Shown in pieces: positions 40,460 through 51,037 of a stretch of DNA of 64,000 nucleotides. The translations under genes were made by a program, and so were the position numbers. The notes beneath the pieces were generated by a model. The model was not told the origin of the DNA, searched no databases, and worked only from the letters and a program-made list of their open reading frames with translations. Position 1 is the first letter of the stretch. Every line of letters begins with the position of its first letter. The stretch is taken from contig DATGZN010000036.1 in assembly GCA_035297145.1 (NCBI GenBank), positions 62,001 to 126,000 on the forward strand, in the 5' to 3' direction. This DNA is from QHXW01 sp035297145 (lineage in GTDB: Bacteria > Acidobacteriota > Terriglobia > Bryobacterales > Bryobacteraceae).

Positions 40460-42007
40460 TTACGCGCTCTTCAGGAGGGTAAGGACGGCCTGCGGTATGG
40501 CATTCGCCTGCACGAGAGCTGCCACAGAGGACTGCTGCAGGATCTGCTCCTTGCTCAGATTCGAAGCGGCTGCGGCCACATCGACGTCCTTGATGGAGGA
40601 TTCGGCGTTGGAGAAGCTGGCGATCTGCGACTGAGCCAGGGCGATAGAGTACCGCAGCTTGTTCTCGCCGGCGCCGACCGCGCCCTGAACCGTACCGAGC
40701 TGGGCGATGGCTTTGTTGATGGCAGCGAGCGCAGCCGTAGCGTTGGTTCCCGCCGTGCCGCTGGTGACCGTCCCAGCGGTGACAGCCTGTACGCCGCCCG
40801 TACCGAAGAAGGAGGTGGCTTGAGCGACGCCGGATGCTGAGCCGGTGTCCACGACACTGAAGTTTGAGGTCCCCTGGATGGATACTTGTGTGCCGTTATT
40901 GTACGCTACCGCCGCCACATTCGTGATGCCGGCAGCCTGCAGCGCCGTGTTGATCTTATTCACCGAACTGGCAACCGTGTCAGTAGTGGCGAGCGTCACG
41001 TTGGCGGAATTCGTTCCCTCGCTGATGGTGAATGTGTCAGCGTGGGCTAGCTTGTTGGGAGGCCCGGCGACGGTGAAGTTGGCTAATGACTGTACATTAT
41101 ACTCCGACGTGTTCACTATGCTGCCGGTTGCGGCCGTCGATGCACCCAGCACCGATGGAGCGGCGACATCGGCCGAGAAGGCGCCGGAGCTGGTGAATTG
41201 CACGTCGCCGTTGGTGGCGTTAACCGAGGCGGTGATTCCGGTGCCGGCCAAGCCGTTGTTGAGGTTGGCAAGGACCGTGGTCCCGTTGATCCCGCTGGTA
41301 CCACCATTCAGAACGACGCTGCGTGTCTGCGAGTTGCCGTTGCTATCAACGTAGTTGAAGGTGTAGGTCTGGGTCGCGCCCGTGAGGAAGTTGCTACCCG
41401 GATTGTCCAGCCGGCCGCCGGTGCCAATGCCGGCTTCCACACCGCCCGTGGTGCCACCCAGCACATTCGCGCCGGTCAAGCCCAAGCTCGCAGCATCCAC
41501 AGCGTTCGAAGTGGTGCTCAGGTCCACGTTAACTTGCCCGGAACTGGAAACCGTGCTCAGGCGTGCGCCACCGATAAAGACGCTGAGGGAGTTATTGAAA
41601 TTGCCACCTGAGTTCAAGCCAATGTTGTCGGCCTGGCGCGTGATTTCGCCCAATTGCGCCTGGAATTCCTGGTCCAAGGTGGCGCGGTTGCCGCTGAAGG
41701 TGCCGCTGGCAGATTCCGTAGCCAGAGTTTCCAGGCGGTTCAGAATCTGCGAAATGTTGCCCAAGCCGCCGTCAATGATCTGGAGAGTGCTCACACCGTT
41801 GTTGGCGTTCTGCACACCCTGCGTCAACTGGGAAATGTCGGCGTTGTATTGGTTGGCGACAGCCAGACCGGCGGCGTCGTCGCCCGAGGAGTTGATGCGA
41901 AAGCCTGAGGTCAACTGCGTAATCGTGGTGCCTTCGTTTGCGGTATTGACGTTCAGGTTTTGTTGGGCAATCAACGAGGTTACGTTCGTTTGAATCGAGA
42001 TCGACAT
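40460..42007 (-). CDS. fliC: Flagellin FliC
   Basis: 515 aa. N-terminal D0/D1: ISIQTNVTSLIAQQNLNVNTANEGTTITQLTSGFRINSSGDDAAGLAVANQYNADISQLTQGVQNANNGVSTLQIIDGGLGNISQILNRLETLATESASGTF; C-terminal D1/D0: AINKAIAQLGTVQGAVGAGENKLRYSIALAQSQIASFSNAESSIKDVDVAAAASNLSKEQILQQSSVAALVQANAIPQAVLTLL. The central part (about 205-415) holds two flagellin-IN-type repeats; the same domain is found in FlgL. First gene of block G and the only flagellin in the window. Confidence 0.96.
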   Translation of the reverse strand: MSISIQTNVTSLIAQQNLNVNTANEGTTITQLTSGFRINSSGDDAAGLAVANQYNADISQLTQGVQNANNGVSTLQIIDGGLGNISQILNRLETLATESASGTFSGNRATLDQEFQAQLGEITRQADNIGLNSGGNFNNSLSVFIGGARLSTVSSSGQVNVDLSTTSNAVDAASLGLTGANVLGGTTGGVEAGIGTGGRLDNPGSNFLTGATQTYTFNYVDSNGNSQTRSVVLNGGTSGINGTTVLANLNNGLAGTGITASVNATNGDVQFTSSGAFSADVAAPSVLGASTAATGSIVNTSEYNVQSLANFTVAGPPNKLAHADTFTISEGTNSANVTLATTDTVASSVNKINTALQAAGITNVAAVAYNNGTQVSIQGTSNFSVVDTGSASGVAQATSFFGTGGVQAVTAGTVTSGTAGTNATAALAAINKAIAQLGTVQGAVGAGENKLRYSIALAQSQIASFSNAESSIKDVDVAAAASNLSKEQILQQSSVAALVQANAIPQAVLTLLKSA

Positions 42008-42100
42008 AGATGAGGTATCCTAAGCGATACAACCCGACTGCATCGGGCCTGGGTTCTCCGCTGATTTTTTCAGATGCCCAAGGTACCGCGTTCAAAAACC

Positions 42101-42127
42101 TTATCGCCTCCCTCAGGGGTATATTCC
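42101..42127 (-). promoter_or_regulatory. Candidate sigma-28 promoter of fliC
   Basis: Minus strand: GGCGATAA at 42108-42101 (7 of 8 to GCCGATAA) with GGAA at 42127-42124, 15 nt upstream. The start would be near 42094, giving a leader of about 87 nt that includes a GTATC/GATAC inverted repeat. Matches the arrangement before flbD. Confidence 0.55.
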
Positions 42128-42462
42128 GATTTTTTCCGTAAGAATTTTTTTCTTCTCGGAGGAATGCTGTTGGGTGCGAAAACACTGACCTTGGTCAGGT
42201 ATTGCCTGATGCCCGGAATTAGCGCAATCGGCGCGGCTCATTTCGAGTGACGCGCGCCGCCATTGGCGCTGTTTGCGCGCTCCATGCTCCAAGCCGGAAC
42301 CGCAACGCGTGCTAACCAAAGGCATCATTGCCAGCAGGTGTGGCACCGCTTGAAAATATGGTTAGTAATGATGGCAAACATCCGCACCGGCCTGTCTGGT
42401 TGTTCCACGATGCGGCTCCGCATCTGGCGCAAGACAAACGAGTAGTTGGCACAGACGTTTCG
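42128..42462. other. Gap between fliC and the hybrid kinase; 14-bp palindrome, no gene
   Basis: About 335 bp without a convincing gene. A perfect inverted repeat CTGACC-TT-GGTCAG (42185-42198) could be an operator. A 28-codon frame at 42164 has GGAGG only 1 nt before its ATG and no other support. The kinase frame is open upstream of 42463 back to 42328, so part of this stretch may be its N-terminus. Confidence 0.4.
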
Positions 42463-45102
<2,640 letters not shown>

Positions 45103-45175
45103 CGGCTGAACAACGCGGCGACTACTCGTTTCAAAATATTCCCAGACGGCAAAATTTAAGATAGACTTGAGGGCT

Positions 45176-45499
45176 ATGACAGAGCTGCCCGCCAAGCAGC
45201 CGGCCGCGAAGGCTGGCGAACCGACGCTGGAGTTTGTCGAGGACGACTTAAAGCTCGCCTTGACGTTCGTGCAAATTTCTTCCGCCGCGTATTCCACCGG
45301 AAATCTCCAACACGGCGGTGACGCGCGCTCCAAAGCGGAAGTCGCGCATGCGCGAGCCGTCGCAAAGTTGATTGAGTCATCCGCCGTTCTTCCTCAGGAC
45401 GCTTCCGTGCAATCCATGCTCAGGGAAGTGCAAAGCGCCCTATCCAGCCTGCCTTCGTCGGCGCGGCACGCGTTGTGGATGCGCCGCGCCGCGGGTTGA
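45176..45499 (+). CDS. Hypothetical protein downstream of the hybrid kinase
   Basis: 107 aa from the ATG at 45176, with GAGGG 4-5 nt before it. Helical and soluble: LEFVEDDLKLALTFVQISSAAYSTGNLQHGGDARSKAEVAHARAVAKLIESSAVLPQDASVQSMLREVQSALSSLP. No motif or membrane segment recognised. It lies 73 bp after the kinase on the same strand and could be its partner or independent. Ends 23 bp before the convergent sixA. Confidence 0.55.
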   Translation: MTELPAKQPAAKAGEPTLEFVEDDLKLALTFVQISSAAYSTGNLQHGGDARSKAEVAHARAVAKLIESSAVLPQDASVQSMLREVQSALSSLPSSARHALWMRRAAG

Positions 45500-45522
45500 C
45501 GCGCAACGCCCGCCAATCGCCG

Positions 45523-46005
45523 TTACTCACCCGTCAATTTTGGAGTTAGCATCCAAAGAAGCACGCCGTGCGGTTGCGTCTCGCCGGAGTCCGCTTCAAT
45601 CGTTACCAATGCGCCCTTTTTCATGCGCACTGCCAGGTCCGGGCATCCCAACAGAAACGCGACCACCATGCTCAGCAGCGGTTCGTGGCCCGCGAGCAAA
45701 ACCGCTTCGGCCTTCCGCGACCGGATTTCCTTCCACACGCGCTCGGGTGAACTGGATGGCACGAGCGTGTTCGTGCGGACTAAGTCATATTTGGTGCCTA
45801 GAACCGACGCCGCGATTTCCGCAGTTTCCAGCGCGCGTTTCAGTGGGCTCGTGAGGATCACGTCCGGGTGAACATCGGCCCGGCGCGCTCGCTCCAGCAC
45901 GCCGCGCAATTTCCGTTTGCCTTCCTGGGTCAATGCACGATCGGCGTCCGCCCCGCCCGGTGCTGCATCCTCCGCGATCCCGTGCCGCAACACGTAAATC
46001 CGCAA
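45523..46005 (-). CDS. SixA-like phosphohistidine phosphatase
   Basis: 160 aa histidine phosphatase: MRIYVLRHGIAEDA (catalytic His8 in RHG), ILTSPLKRALETAEIAA and LAGHEPLLSMVVAFLLG. SixA removes phosphate from His of Hpt domains in the cytoplasm. Small RHG enzymes of this kind are often found beside CHAD, Ppx and polyphosphate genes, as here. Follows the kinase pair on the same strand (3 nt after the upstream gene's stop). Confidence 0.85.
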   Translation of the reverse strand: MRIYVLRHGIAEDAAPGGADADRALTQEGKRKLRGVLERARRADVHPDVILTSPLKRALETAEIAASVLGTKYDLVRTNTLVPSSSPERVWKEIRSRKAEAVLLAGHEPLLSMVVAFLLGCPDLAVRMKKGALVTIEADSGETQPHGVLLWMLTPKLTGE

Positions 46006-46008
46006 GGC

Positions 46009-46791
46009 TTATGTCTTTCCCGCGTTCCTGGCGTTTTCCAGTCGTGAGTGGACCGGTCCGTTGAGCCGCGGCATATTGCGCATGCGTTTGATATCCAGAT
46101 TCGAGATGTGTTCCTGCAGATCATGAAAAATCAAATCCGGCGGCCGGCTGGCATCCACCGTGACAAAATCGTATTTCTTCGCCATCACATCGAGGGCGTG
46201 GATGAGTTTGGTCTGATATTTGACGAAGCTGTCGAACATGTTGTCGCCGAAGCGCATGTCCATGCCGCTTTCCCAGTAGTCAAACGCGCCCCGGCCCAGC
46301 ACCACGCGCGACACCAGCTGTTTCACGTCCGCTCGCAGATAATAGACCGCGTGCGGCACCAGCCCAAATCCGGTTACCTGATCGATCCAGCGCCGGTCCT
46401 CGCCCCGCGCGATGGCGCGCGCCATGATAGAAAAAATGTAGCGGTCTGTCAACACCACGAAGCCTGCGCGCAGCGCTGGCACGATCTCGTTTTCCAGCCG
46501 GTCGGCGAAATCGGTCGTGTAGTAGAGAGTCATCGTGATCGGGCCAAGCGTGTTGCCATCTTTGGCCTGCTTGATTCCCTTGCCGGCCAGCGCGCCGCGC
46601 GCCATTCCGGTGTCCAGCACGGCATGGCCTTCTTGTTCCAGCCACTGCCGCAGCATCGCTATTTGAGTCGTCCGGCCCACCGCGTCCGGACCTTCGATCA
46701 CAATCAGCTTCCCGTGCAGCTCCGCGGAGTCCACGCCGGGCAACGGTTCGCTATAAAACTGAAGCGGCTGCTTCAATCGCATGTATCTCAC
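46009..46791 (-). CDS. Thymidylate-kinase-like P-loop protein with altered Walker A
   Basis: 260 aa. dTMP-kinase-like fold: GKLIVIEGPDAVGRTTQIAMLRQWLEQEGHAV, DRYIFSIMARAIARGEDRRWIDQVTGFGLVPHAVYYLRADVKQLVSRVV. The P-loop reads GPDAVGRTT, so the catalytic Lys (residue 40) is Arg. The DRY and following helices are kept. Its start (or the ATG three codons later) lies inside the neighbouring kinase gene, overlapping by 41 nt. It is probably a catalytically weak or regulatory partner of the kinase at 46751, or it has another substrate. It sits in a polyphosphate-type island. Confidence 0.8.
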   Translation of the reverse strand: MRYMRLKQPLQFYSEPLPGVDSAELHGKLIVIEGPDAVGRTTQIAMLRQWLEQEGHAVLDTGMARGALAGKGIKQAKDGNTLGPITMTLYYTTDFADRLENEIVPALRAGFVVLTDRYIFSIMARAIARGEDRRWIDQVTGFGLVPHAVYYLRADVKQLVSRVVLGRGAFDYWESGMDMRFGDNMFDSFVKYQTKLIHALDVMAKKYDFVTVDASRPPDLIFHDLQEHISNLDIKRMRNMPRLNGPVHSRLENARNAGKT

Positions 46792-47482
46792 TCGGTGGAA
46801 TACGGAGCACGCCGTTCTTCAAGCTAACGCCGAGTTCCCTGATGACGATCTCCCGCATCCGCCTCTGCTGCTCTTCAATGGAACGCGTCGCGTCGATAAT
46901 GTGGAACCCTACCTCGTGGGCCATCGCCTCGTACTCATCCAGAATCCGGCCCTGAAAGATCCGGAAACTTTCTTCCACGTCCCGGCTCAATCCCAGATCC
47001 ATGCCGGCCTCGTAATACTTGATTGCGTCGCGCCCTCCCAGAATGCGTCCGATGGCCACATCGAGCGGCACCCGAAAATAGAAGCTGAGATTCGGCCGCG
47101 TGGCGAAGCTGTATAGATTCCGCACCCAGCGCCGGCTCACGCCCCGCGCCACATCGCGCGCAAACGCCGTGAATGCGTACCGGTCAGCGCACACAATCGC
47201 CCCCGATTTCATCAAGGGAAGAATGTAACGCTCCATGCGATCCGCAAAATCGGTGGCGTGAATCAGGCTGAACGTCGTGGGCGTAAACATTTCCTTCTTC
47301 TTGCCCCGCCGCGTGGTCTCCTGCACCAGCGGCGACGAGTTCCATTCACTGAACGCGACGGCGTATCCCTGCGACCGCAACCAGTGGCTCAGCAGCGAAA
47401 TCTGCGTGGATTTTCCCGAACCATCGATCCCTTCCACTACAATCAGTTTTCCGCGAAGGTGGTTCGGCTTCAGAAGTTGCAT
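46751..47482 (-). CDS. Thymidylate-kinase-like P-loop kinase
   Basis: 243 aa. Intact Walker A GIDGSGKST (Lys24), then SEWNSSPLVQETTRRGKKKEMFTPTTFSLIHATDFADRMERYILPLMKSGAIVCADRYAFTAFARDVARGVSRRWVRNLYSFATRPNLSFYFRVPLDVAIGRI. The fold is that of thymidylate kinase, but the TTFSLIHATDFADR segment and WNSSPLV are unlike housekeeping Tmk. It and its degenerate paralogue (46009) stand divergent from ppx, only 29-35 bp apart, so a polyphosphate- or nucleotide-linked kinase role is a reasonable guess. The similar PPK2 fold should be considered. Confidence 0.8.
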   Translation of the reverse strand: MQLLKPNHLRGKLIVVEGIDGSGKSTQISLLSHWLRSQGYAVAFSEWNSSPLVQETTRRGKKKEMFTPTTFSLIHATDFADRMERYILPLMKSGAIVCADRYAFTAFARDVARGVSRRWVRNLYSFATRPNLSFYFRVPLDVAIGRILGGRDAIKYYEAGMDLGLSRDVEESFRIFQGRILDEYEAMAHEVGFHIIDATRSIEEQQRRMREIVIRELGVSLKNGVLRIPPSEIHAIEAAASVL

Positions 47483-47517
47483 ACCGGGGGAGGCGCGGCA
47501 TCTATTATAACGTGTAT

Positions 47518-49047
47518 ATGCCCCGATACGCCGCGATCGACATTGGCAGCAACTCTCTCCGCATGGAGGCGGCCGAGGTCAATCCGGGCGCGCCCATCAA
47601 AATCCTCGCTTCCGACCGCCAGGTCACACGCTTGGGCGAAAGCGTTTTTCGAACGGGCAGAGTCAGCCAGGACGCCATGGCTCTGGTGTGCCGGGTTCTG
47701 GCGGGTCTGGCGCAGCAGTATCGAAAGCTCGACGTGATCGGCGTCCGCGCTGTCGCCACCAGCGCCATTCGCGACGCCGGCAATCAGGGTGAGTTCCTCA
47801 CTCGCGCATCGGAGGCCATTGCCGCGCCGGTCGAGATCATCTCCGGCCAGGAAGAGTCCCGGCTGATTCACCTTGGCGTGCAAAGCCGCTGGCCTCACCC
47901 GAACCAGGATGTTCTCATCATCGACGTCGGCGGCGGAAGCGCCGAAATCATCCTCAGCGAATCGGGCCGCATGCGAGAGGCCGTCTCCAAGCCCCTGGGC
48001 GCGGTCCGCTTGACGGAAGTCTTTCTGAAGAGCGATCCCCCCACCAGTGTCGAGCTCCATCGCATGGACGAGTACATCGAAGAGAAACTCGTCACTGCGT
48101 TCCGGCGGATCGGAAGCAAGCGCTGCCAGCGGGTGATCGCGACTTCCGGAACCGCTTCGGCAGTCGTCAGCGCCATCCACGGTATCTCCGGATCCAAAGT
48201 CGATCAGGCGGACCGCCTCCGCGCCTCCGCCGCTCAGATCCGCCAGCTATATCGGGATCTGTGTTCGCGAAACCTGGAAGGCAGGCGAAAGATCACCGGC
48301 ATCGGGCCGCGCCGCGCGGAGATCATCATCCCTGGCGCCGCCGTGCTGCTCCGCTTCTTGCAGAACCTGAAAATGCCGTCACTGTATTACTCGGCGGCCG
48401 GGTTGCGCGACGGCATCATCGCCGACCTCGTTGTGCGCGGCGTGGGGCACGAGCTTTCCGAGCTCGATCGCGATCAGCGTCGCACCGTGGAGGGCATGGC
48501 CCGCCGCTACGGCGTCTCGGTGCCGCATGCGCGCCAGGTGGCTCACATGGCGAACCGTCTGTTCACCTCGCTCCAGTCGCTCCATCATCTGGCGCCGCAC
48601 GACGGAAAACTACTTGAAGCCGCCGCGTATCTCCACGACGTCGGACACTTCGTCAGCGAGTCGCGTCATCATAAGCACTCGTACTACCTGGTAGCAAACT
48701 CAGATCTGCCGGGGTTTACCAACCGGGAAAGGGAATTGATCGCCAATCTCTGCCGGTACCACCGCAAGGCCCTGCCCATGCTGGATCACACCAACCTTCT
48801 TGCCTTGACGAGTGAAGAGCGGCGCAGCCTCAACCTGCTGATCCCCCTGCTTCGCATCGCGGACAACCTCGATCGGAGCCACGACGAACGCATCGACAGT
48901 CTGGAGTGCTCGCTGCGCGACGGGCAGGTGGTCCTGACAGTGGAATCAAAGAGCGACATCGATCTGGAACAATGGGCTGTTGAGCGCACCGCTCAGACAT
49001 TCCGCGAAATCTACGGCCGTGAAATTGTGCTGAGCAGGTTGCGATGA
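47518..49047 (+). CDS. ppx: Ppx/GppA-type exopolyphosphatase with HD domain
   Basis: 509 aa from the ATG at 47518; GTG at 47512 is also possible. Actin-like fold: YAAIDIGSNSLRMEAAEV, VATSAIRDAGNQGEFL, LIIDVGGGSAEIIL, TSGTASAVVSAIHG; then a C-terminal HD domain with YLHDVGHFVSESRHHKHSYYLVANSD. Cuts phosphate from polyphosphate or the 5' phosphate of pppGpp. A TATTATAA box just before the start suggests a nearly leaderless transcript. The stop overlaps the CHAD gene (ATGA). Confidence 0.9.
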   Translation: MPRYAAIDIGSNSLRMEAAEVNPGAPIKILASDRQVTRLGESVFRTGRVSQDAMALVCRVLAGLAQQYRKLDVIGVRAVATSAIRDAGNQGEFLTRASEAIAAPVEIISGQEESRLIHLGVQSRWPHPNQDVLIIDVGGGSAEIILSESGRMREAVSKPLGAVRLTEVFLKSDPPTSVELHRMDEYIEEKLVTAFRRIGSKRCQRVIATSGTASAVVSAIHGISGSKVDQADRLRASAAQIRQLYRDLCSRNLEGRRKITGIGPRRAEIIIPGAAVLLRFLQNLKMPSLYYSAAGLRDGIIADLVVRGVGHELSELDRDQRRTVEGMARRYGVSVPHARQVAHMANRLFTSLQSLHHLAPHDGKLLEAAAYLHDVGHFVSESRHHKHSYYLVANSDLPGFTNRERELIANLCRYHRKALPMLDHTNLLALTSEERRSLNLLIPLLRIADNLDRSHDERIDSLECSLRDGQVVLTVESKSDIDLEQWAVERTAQTFREIYGREIVLSRLR

Positions 49048-49451
49048 CGATGCACGACTACGCTCTCGAACGCGCTTCGCTCTTGCTGCGCCGGCTCGCG
49101 TTTCAGATGCATCGCGCTGCCCGGCTGCGCGATCCTGAATCCATTCACGATCTTCGCGTCTCTGTCCGCCGTTTTCAACAGTGCCTGGCTGTGTTCGGCC
49201 AATTCTTCCCGCGGGGGCAGGCCAAAAAGATCCGGCGGCGGTTGCATCAGATCATGCAGGTCGCAGGTGAGATTCGCAACCGCGATATCGCGCTGGAGCT
49301 TTTGGAAAAATCCAGTCTGCCGCTGGACATTGCGCTGCAAGGCAGATGGCGTGAGGAAGCTCGACAGTTGCATGGCGAGCTTGTGCGCCTGCTCGGGCGC
49401 TGGGGCCGCCGCGATCTTTCGCGCCGCTGGGGTTCTAGATTAGGACTATAG
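49044..49451 (+). CDS. CHAD domain protein, N-terminal half
   Basis: 135 aa. HDLRVSVRRFQQCLAVFGQFFPRGQAKKIRRRLHQIMQVAGEIRNRDIALELL matches the first four-helix half of a CHAD domain, with the basic residues that bind polyphosphate. It stops at TAG 49449-49451, and the second half follows in another frame (49454). CHAD domains bind polyP granules in the cytoplasm. It is coupled to ppx by ATGA. Confidence 0.82.
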   Translation: MTMHDYALERASLLLRRLAFQMHRAARLRDPESIHDLRVSVRRFQQCLAVFGQFFPRGQAKKIRRRLHQIMQVAGEIRNRDIALELLEKSSLPLDIALQGRWREEARQLHGELVRLLGRWGRRDLSRRWGSRLGL

Positions 49452-49453
49452 TG

Positions 49454-49921
49454 ATGCCAAAACTGAAAGCCATCACCTGGAACGCCACGGTAACCGCCGG
49501 GGAAAATGCGGCTGCCCACTTGCCCAGCCTCGCGCACAAGTACTTTCGCGCAGGCCGCACCCTGTTGCAAAAACAACCCTCTCCCCGCACCCTCCATCGC
49601 TTCCGGCTCGAGACCAAGCGCTTCCGCTACACCCTCGAGTTGTTCCGCCCCTGTTACGGTCCCGGGCTCGACCAGCGGCTTGCGAAGTTGCGAGAGATCC
49701 AGAATCACTTGGGCGAGGTCAGTGACTGTTCCACGACCATCGAACTGCTGGGCCGCACCCACCAGCCTTTCGCCGCATTCCTGAAGCGCCGCATGGCCGC
49801 CAAGATGGGCGCACTGCATAGTTACTGGCACCAGGAGTTTGACGCCGCGGGTCAGGAAACCTGGTGGACGCAGTATTTGGTGCGCTTTGTGAGAAAGCAG
49901 GTCCACAATGAACATCGCTAA
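49454..49921 (+). CDS. CHAD domain protein, C-terminal half
   Basis: 155 aa from the ATG at 49454; a GTG at 49451 overlaps the previous stop by 1 nt. LHRFRLETKRFRYTLELFRPCYGPGLDQRLAKLREIQNHLGEVSDCSTTIELL is the second CHAD half. Either a single CHAD gene was split by a frameshift, or two coupled genes make the two halves; the start-stop overlap and open frames on both sides suggest it can still work. The end overlaps the DUF2252 gene by 14 nt. Confidence 0.82.
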   Translation: MPKLKAITWNATVTAGENAAAHLPSLAHKYFRAGRTLLQKQPSPRTLHRFRLETKRFRYTLELFRPCYGPGLDQRLAKLREIQNHLGEVSDCSTTIELLGRTHQPFAAFLKRRMAAKMGALHSYWHQEFDAAGQETWWTQYLVRFVRKQVHNEHR

Positions 49922-50987
49922 AGCCACGAAACGCTACGAACTGTGGCTCGGAAAAAAAATCCGTTTGATCCGGGCTGATATCGATCGAAAGCACGCCGCC
50001 ATGGCGGAGGACCCCTTCTCGTTCTTTCGCGCCACCTTCTACCGCTGGATGCAATTGTGGACCGAGTTCTGCCACGACTGCATCCAGGCCCCAGAAGTGC
50101 TGGCCGTCGGCGACCTGCACGTCGAAAACTTCGGCACGTGGCGCGACATCGAAGGCCGGCTCGTGTGGGGCATCAATGATTTCGATGAAGTCTGGCGCCT
50201 CCCGTATACCGTGGACCTGGTACGCTTGGCGGCTAGCGCGCACCTCGCCATTAAAGGAGCACATCTCGGCATCGAGACCAAGGATGCTTGCAACGCCTTG
50301 CTTTCGGGTTACCTGGAAGGGCTCACCATTGGCGGCCGCGCTTTCGTTCTCGAAGAGCATCATCCCTGGCTGCGTTCCATGATGACGGGTGTGCTACGCG
50401 ACCCGCAGCAGTTCTGGGCAAAACTTGAAGCTCTCACCCCTGAGCCACGCGTTCCCGCGAGCGCACGCAAAGCTATCGAGAAGCTGCTCCCGGCCAAAAG
50501 CCTTCGCTATCACGTCGCGCATCGCGTCGCCGGGCTGGGCAGTCTCGGGCGCGAGCGCTATGTAGCGATCGCCGAATTCCACGGCGGCAAAATCGCGCGC
50601 GAAGCCAAAGCGCTGGCGCCCTCAGCCGCCGCATGGGCTCACGCGGTGAAATCGGCTCCCCTGCACTATGAGGAGGCTCTTCAACGCTCTGTCCGTTCCA
50701 TCGATCCGTTCGTGCACATGAAAGGCAAATGGATCGTCCGCCGCCTCGCTCCCGATTGCTCCCGCGTCGAGCTTTCGTCCATGCCGAAGCAGCGCGACGA
50801 AACGCGCCTGCTGCAAGCCATGGGCTTCGAAACCGCTAACGTGCATTTGGGTACCCGCAAAGCCGCGAACGCCATTTTGCGCGACCTGCGCGCGCGTCCC
50901 AAACTTTGGTTGCATCGCGCCGCGTCCGCCATGGTTGATGCCACCATACACGACTGGGAAACCTGGCGCGCGAAGCACAAAAGGTAG
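49908..50987 (+). CDS. DUF2252 family protein
   Basis: 359 aa. Family motifs: FSFFRATFYRWMQLW, VLAVGDLHVENFGTWRDIEGRLVWGINDFDEVWRLPYTVDLVRLAASAHLA. The GDxHxxNFG and NDFDE pairs resemble the catalytic and metal sites of kinase-fold phosphotransferases, but activity and substrate are unknown. Starts inside the CHAD gene and ends before a terminator, so it is the last gene of the ppx operon, which ties DUF2252 to polyphosphate metabolism by context. Confidence 0.85.
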   Translation: MNIAKATKRYELWLGKKIRLIRADIDRKHAAMAEDPFSFFRATFYRWMQLWTEFCHDCIQAPEVLAVGDLHVENFGTWRDIEGRLVWGINDFDEVWRLPYTVDLVRLAASAHLAIKGAHLGIETKDACNALLSGYLEGLTIGGRAFVLEEHHPWLRSMMTGVLRDPQQFWAKLEALTPEPRVPASARKAIEKLLPAKSLRYHVAHRVAGLGSLGRERYVAIAEFHGGKIAREAKALAPSAAAWAHAVKSAPLHYEEALQRSVRSIDPFVHMKGKWIVRRLAPDCSRVELSSMPKQRDETRLLQAMGFETANVHLGTRKAANAILRDLRARPKLWLHRAASAMVDATIHDWETWRAKHKR

Positions 50988-51014
50988 GACGGGCATTCCT
51001 GCCCGTCAATTTTT
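50988..51014 (+). terminator. Rho-independent terminator after the ppx-CHAD-DUF2252 operon
   Basis: GACGGGCA (50988-50995) and TGCCCGTC (51000-51007) form a perfect 8-bp stem around a TTCC loop, followed by AATTTTT (51008-51014). It begins on the base after the DUF2252 stop. The arms also resemble dispersed palindromes of such genomes. Confidence 0.8.
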
Positions 51015-51037
51015 GGTTCTTCACCAACGATGCTAAA

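Noticed and set aside
42164..42250. 28-codon frame with GGAGG just before its ATG upstream of the hybrid kinase
   Set aside because: The spacing is only 1 nt and the peptide shows no features; no neighbouring support.
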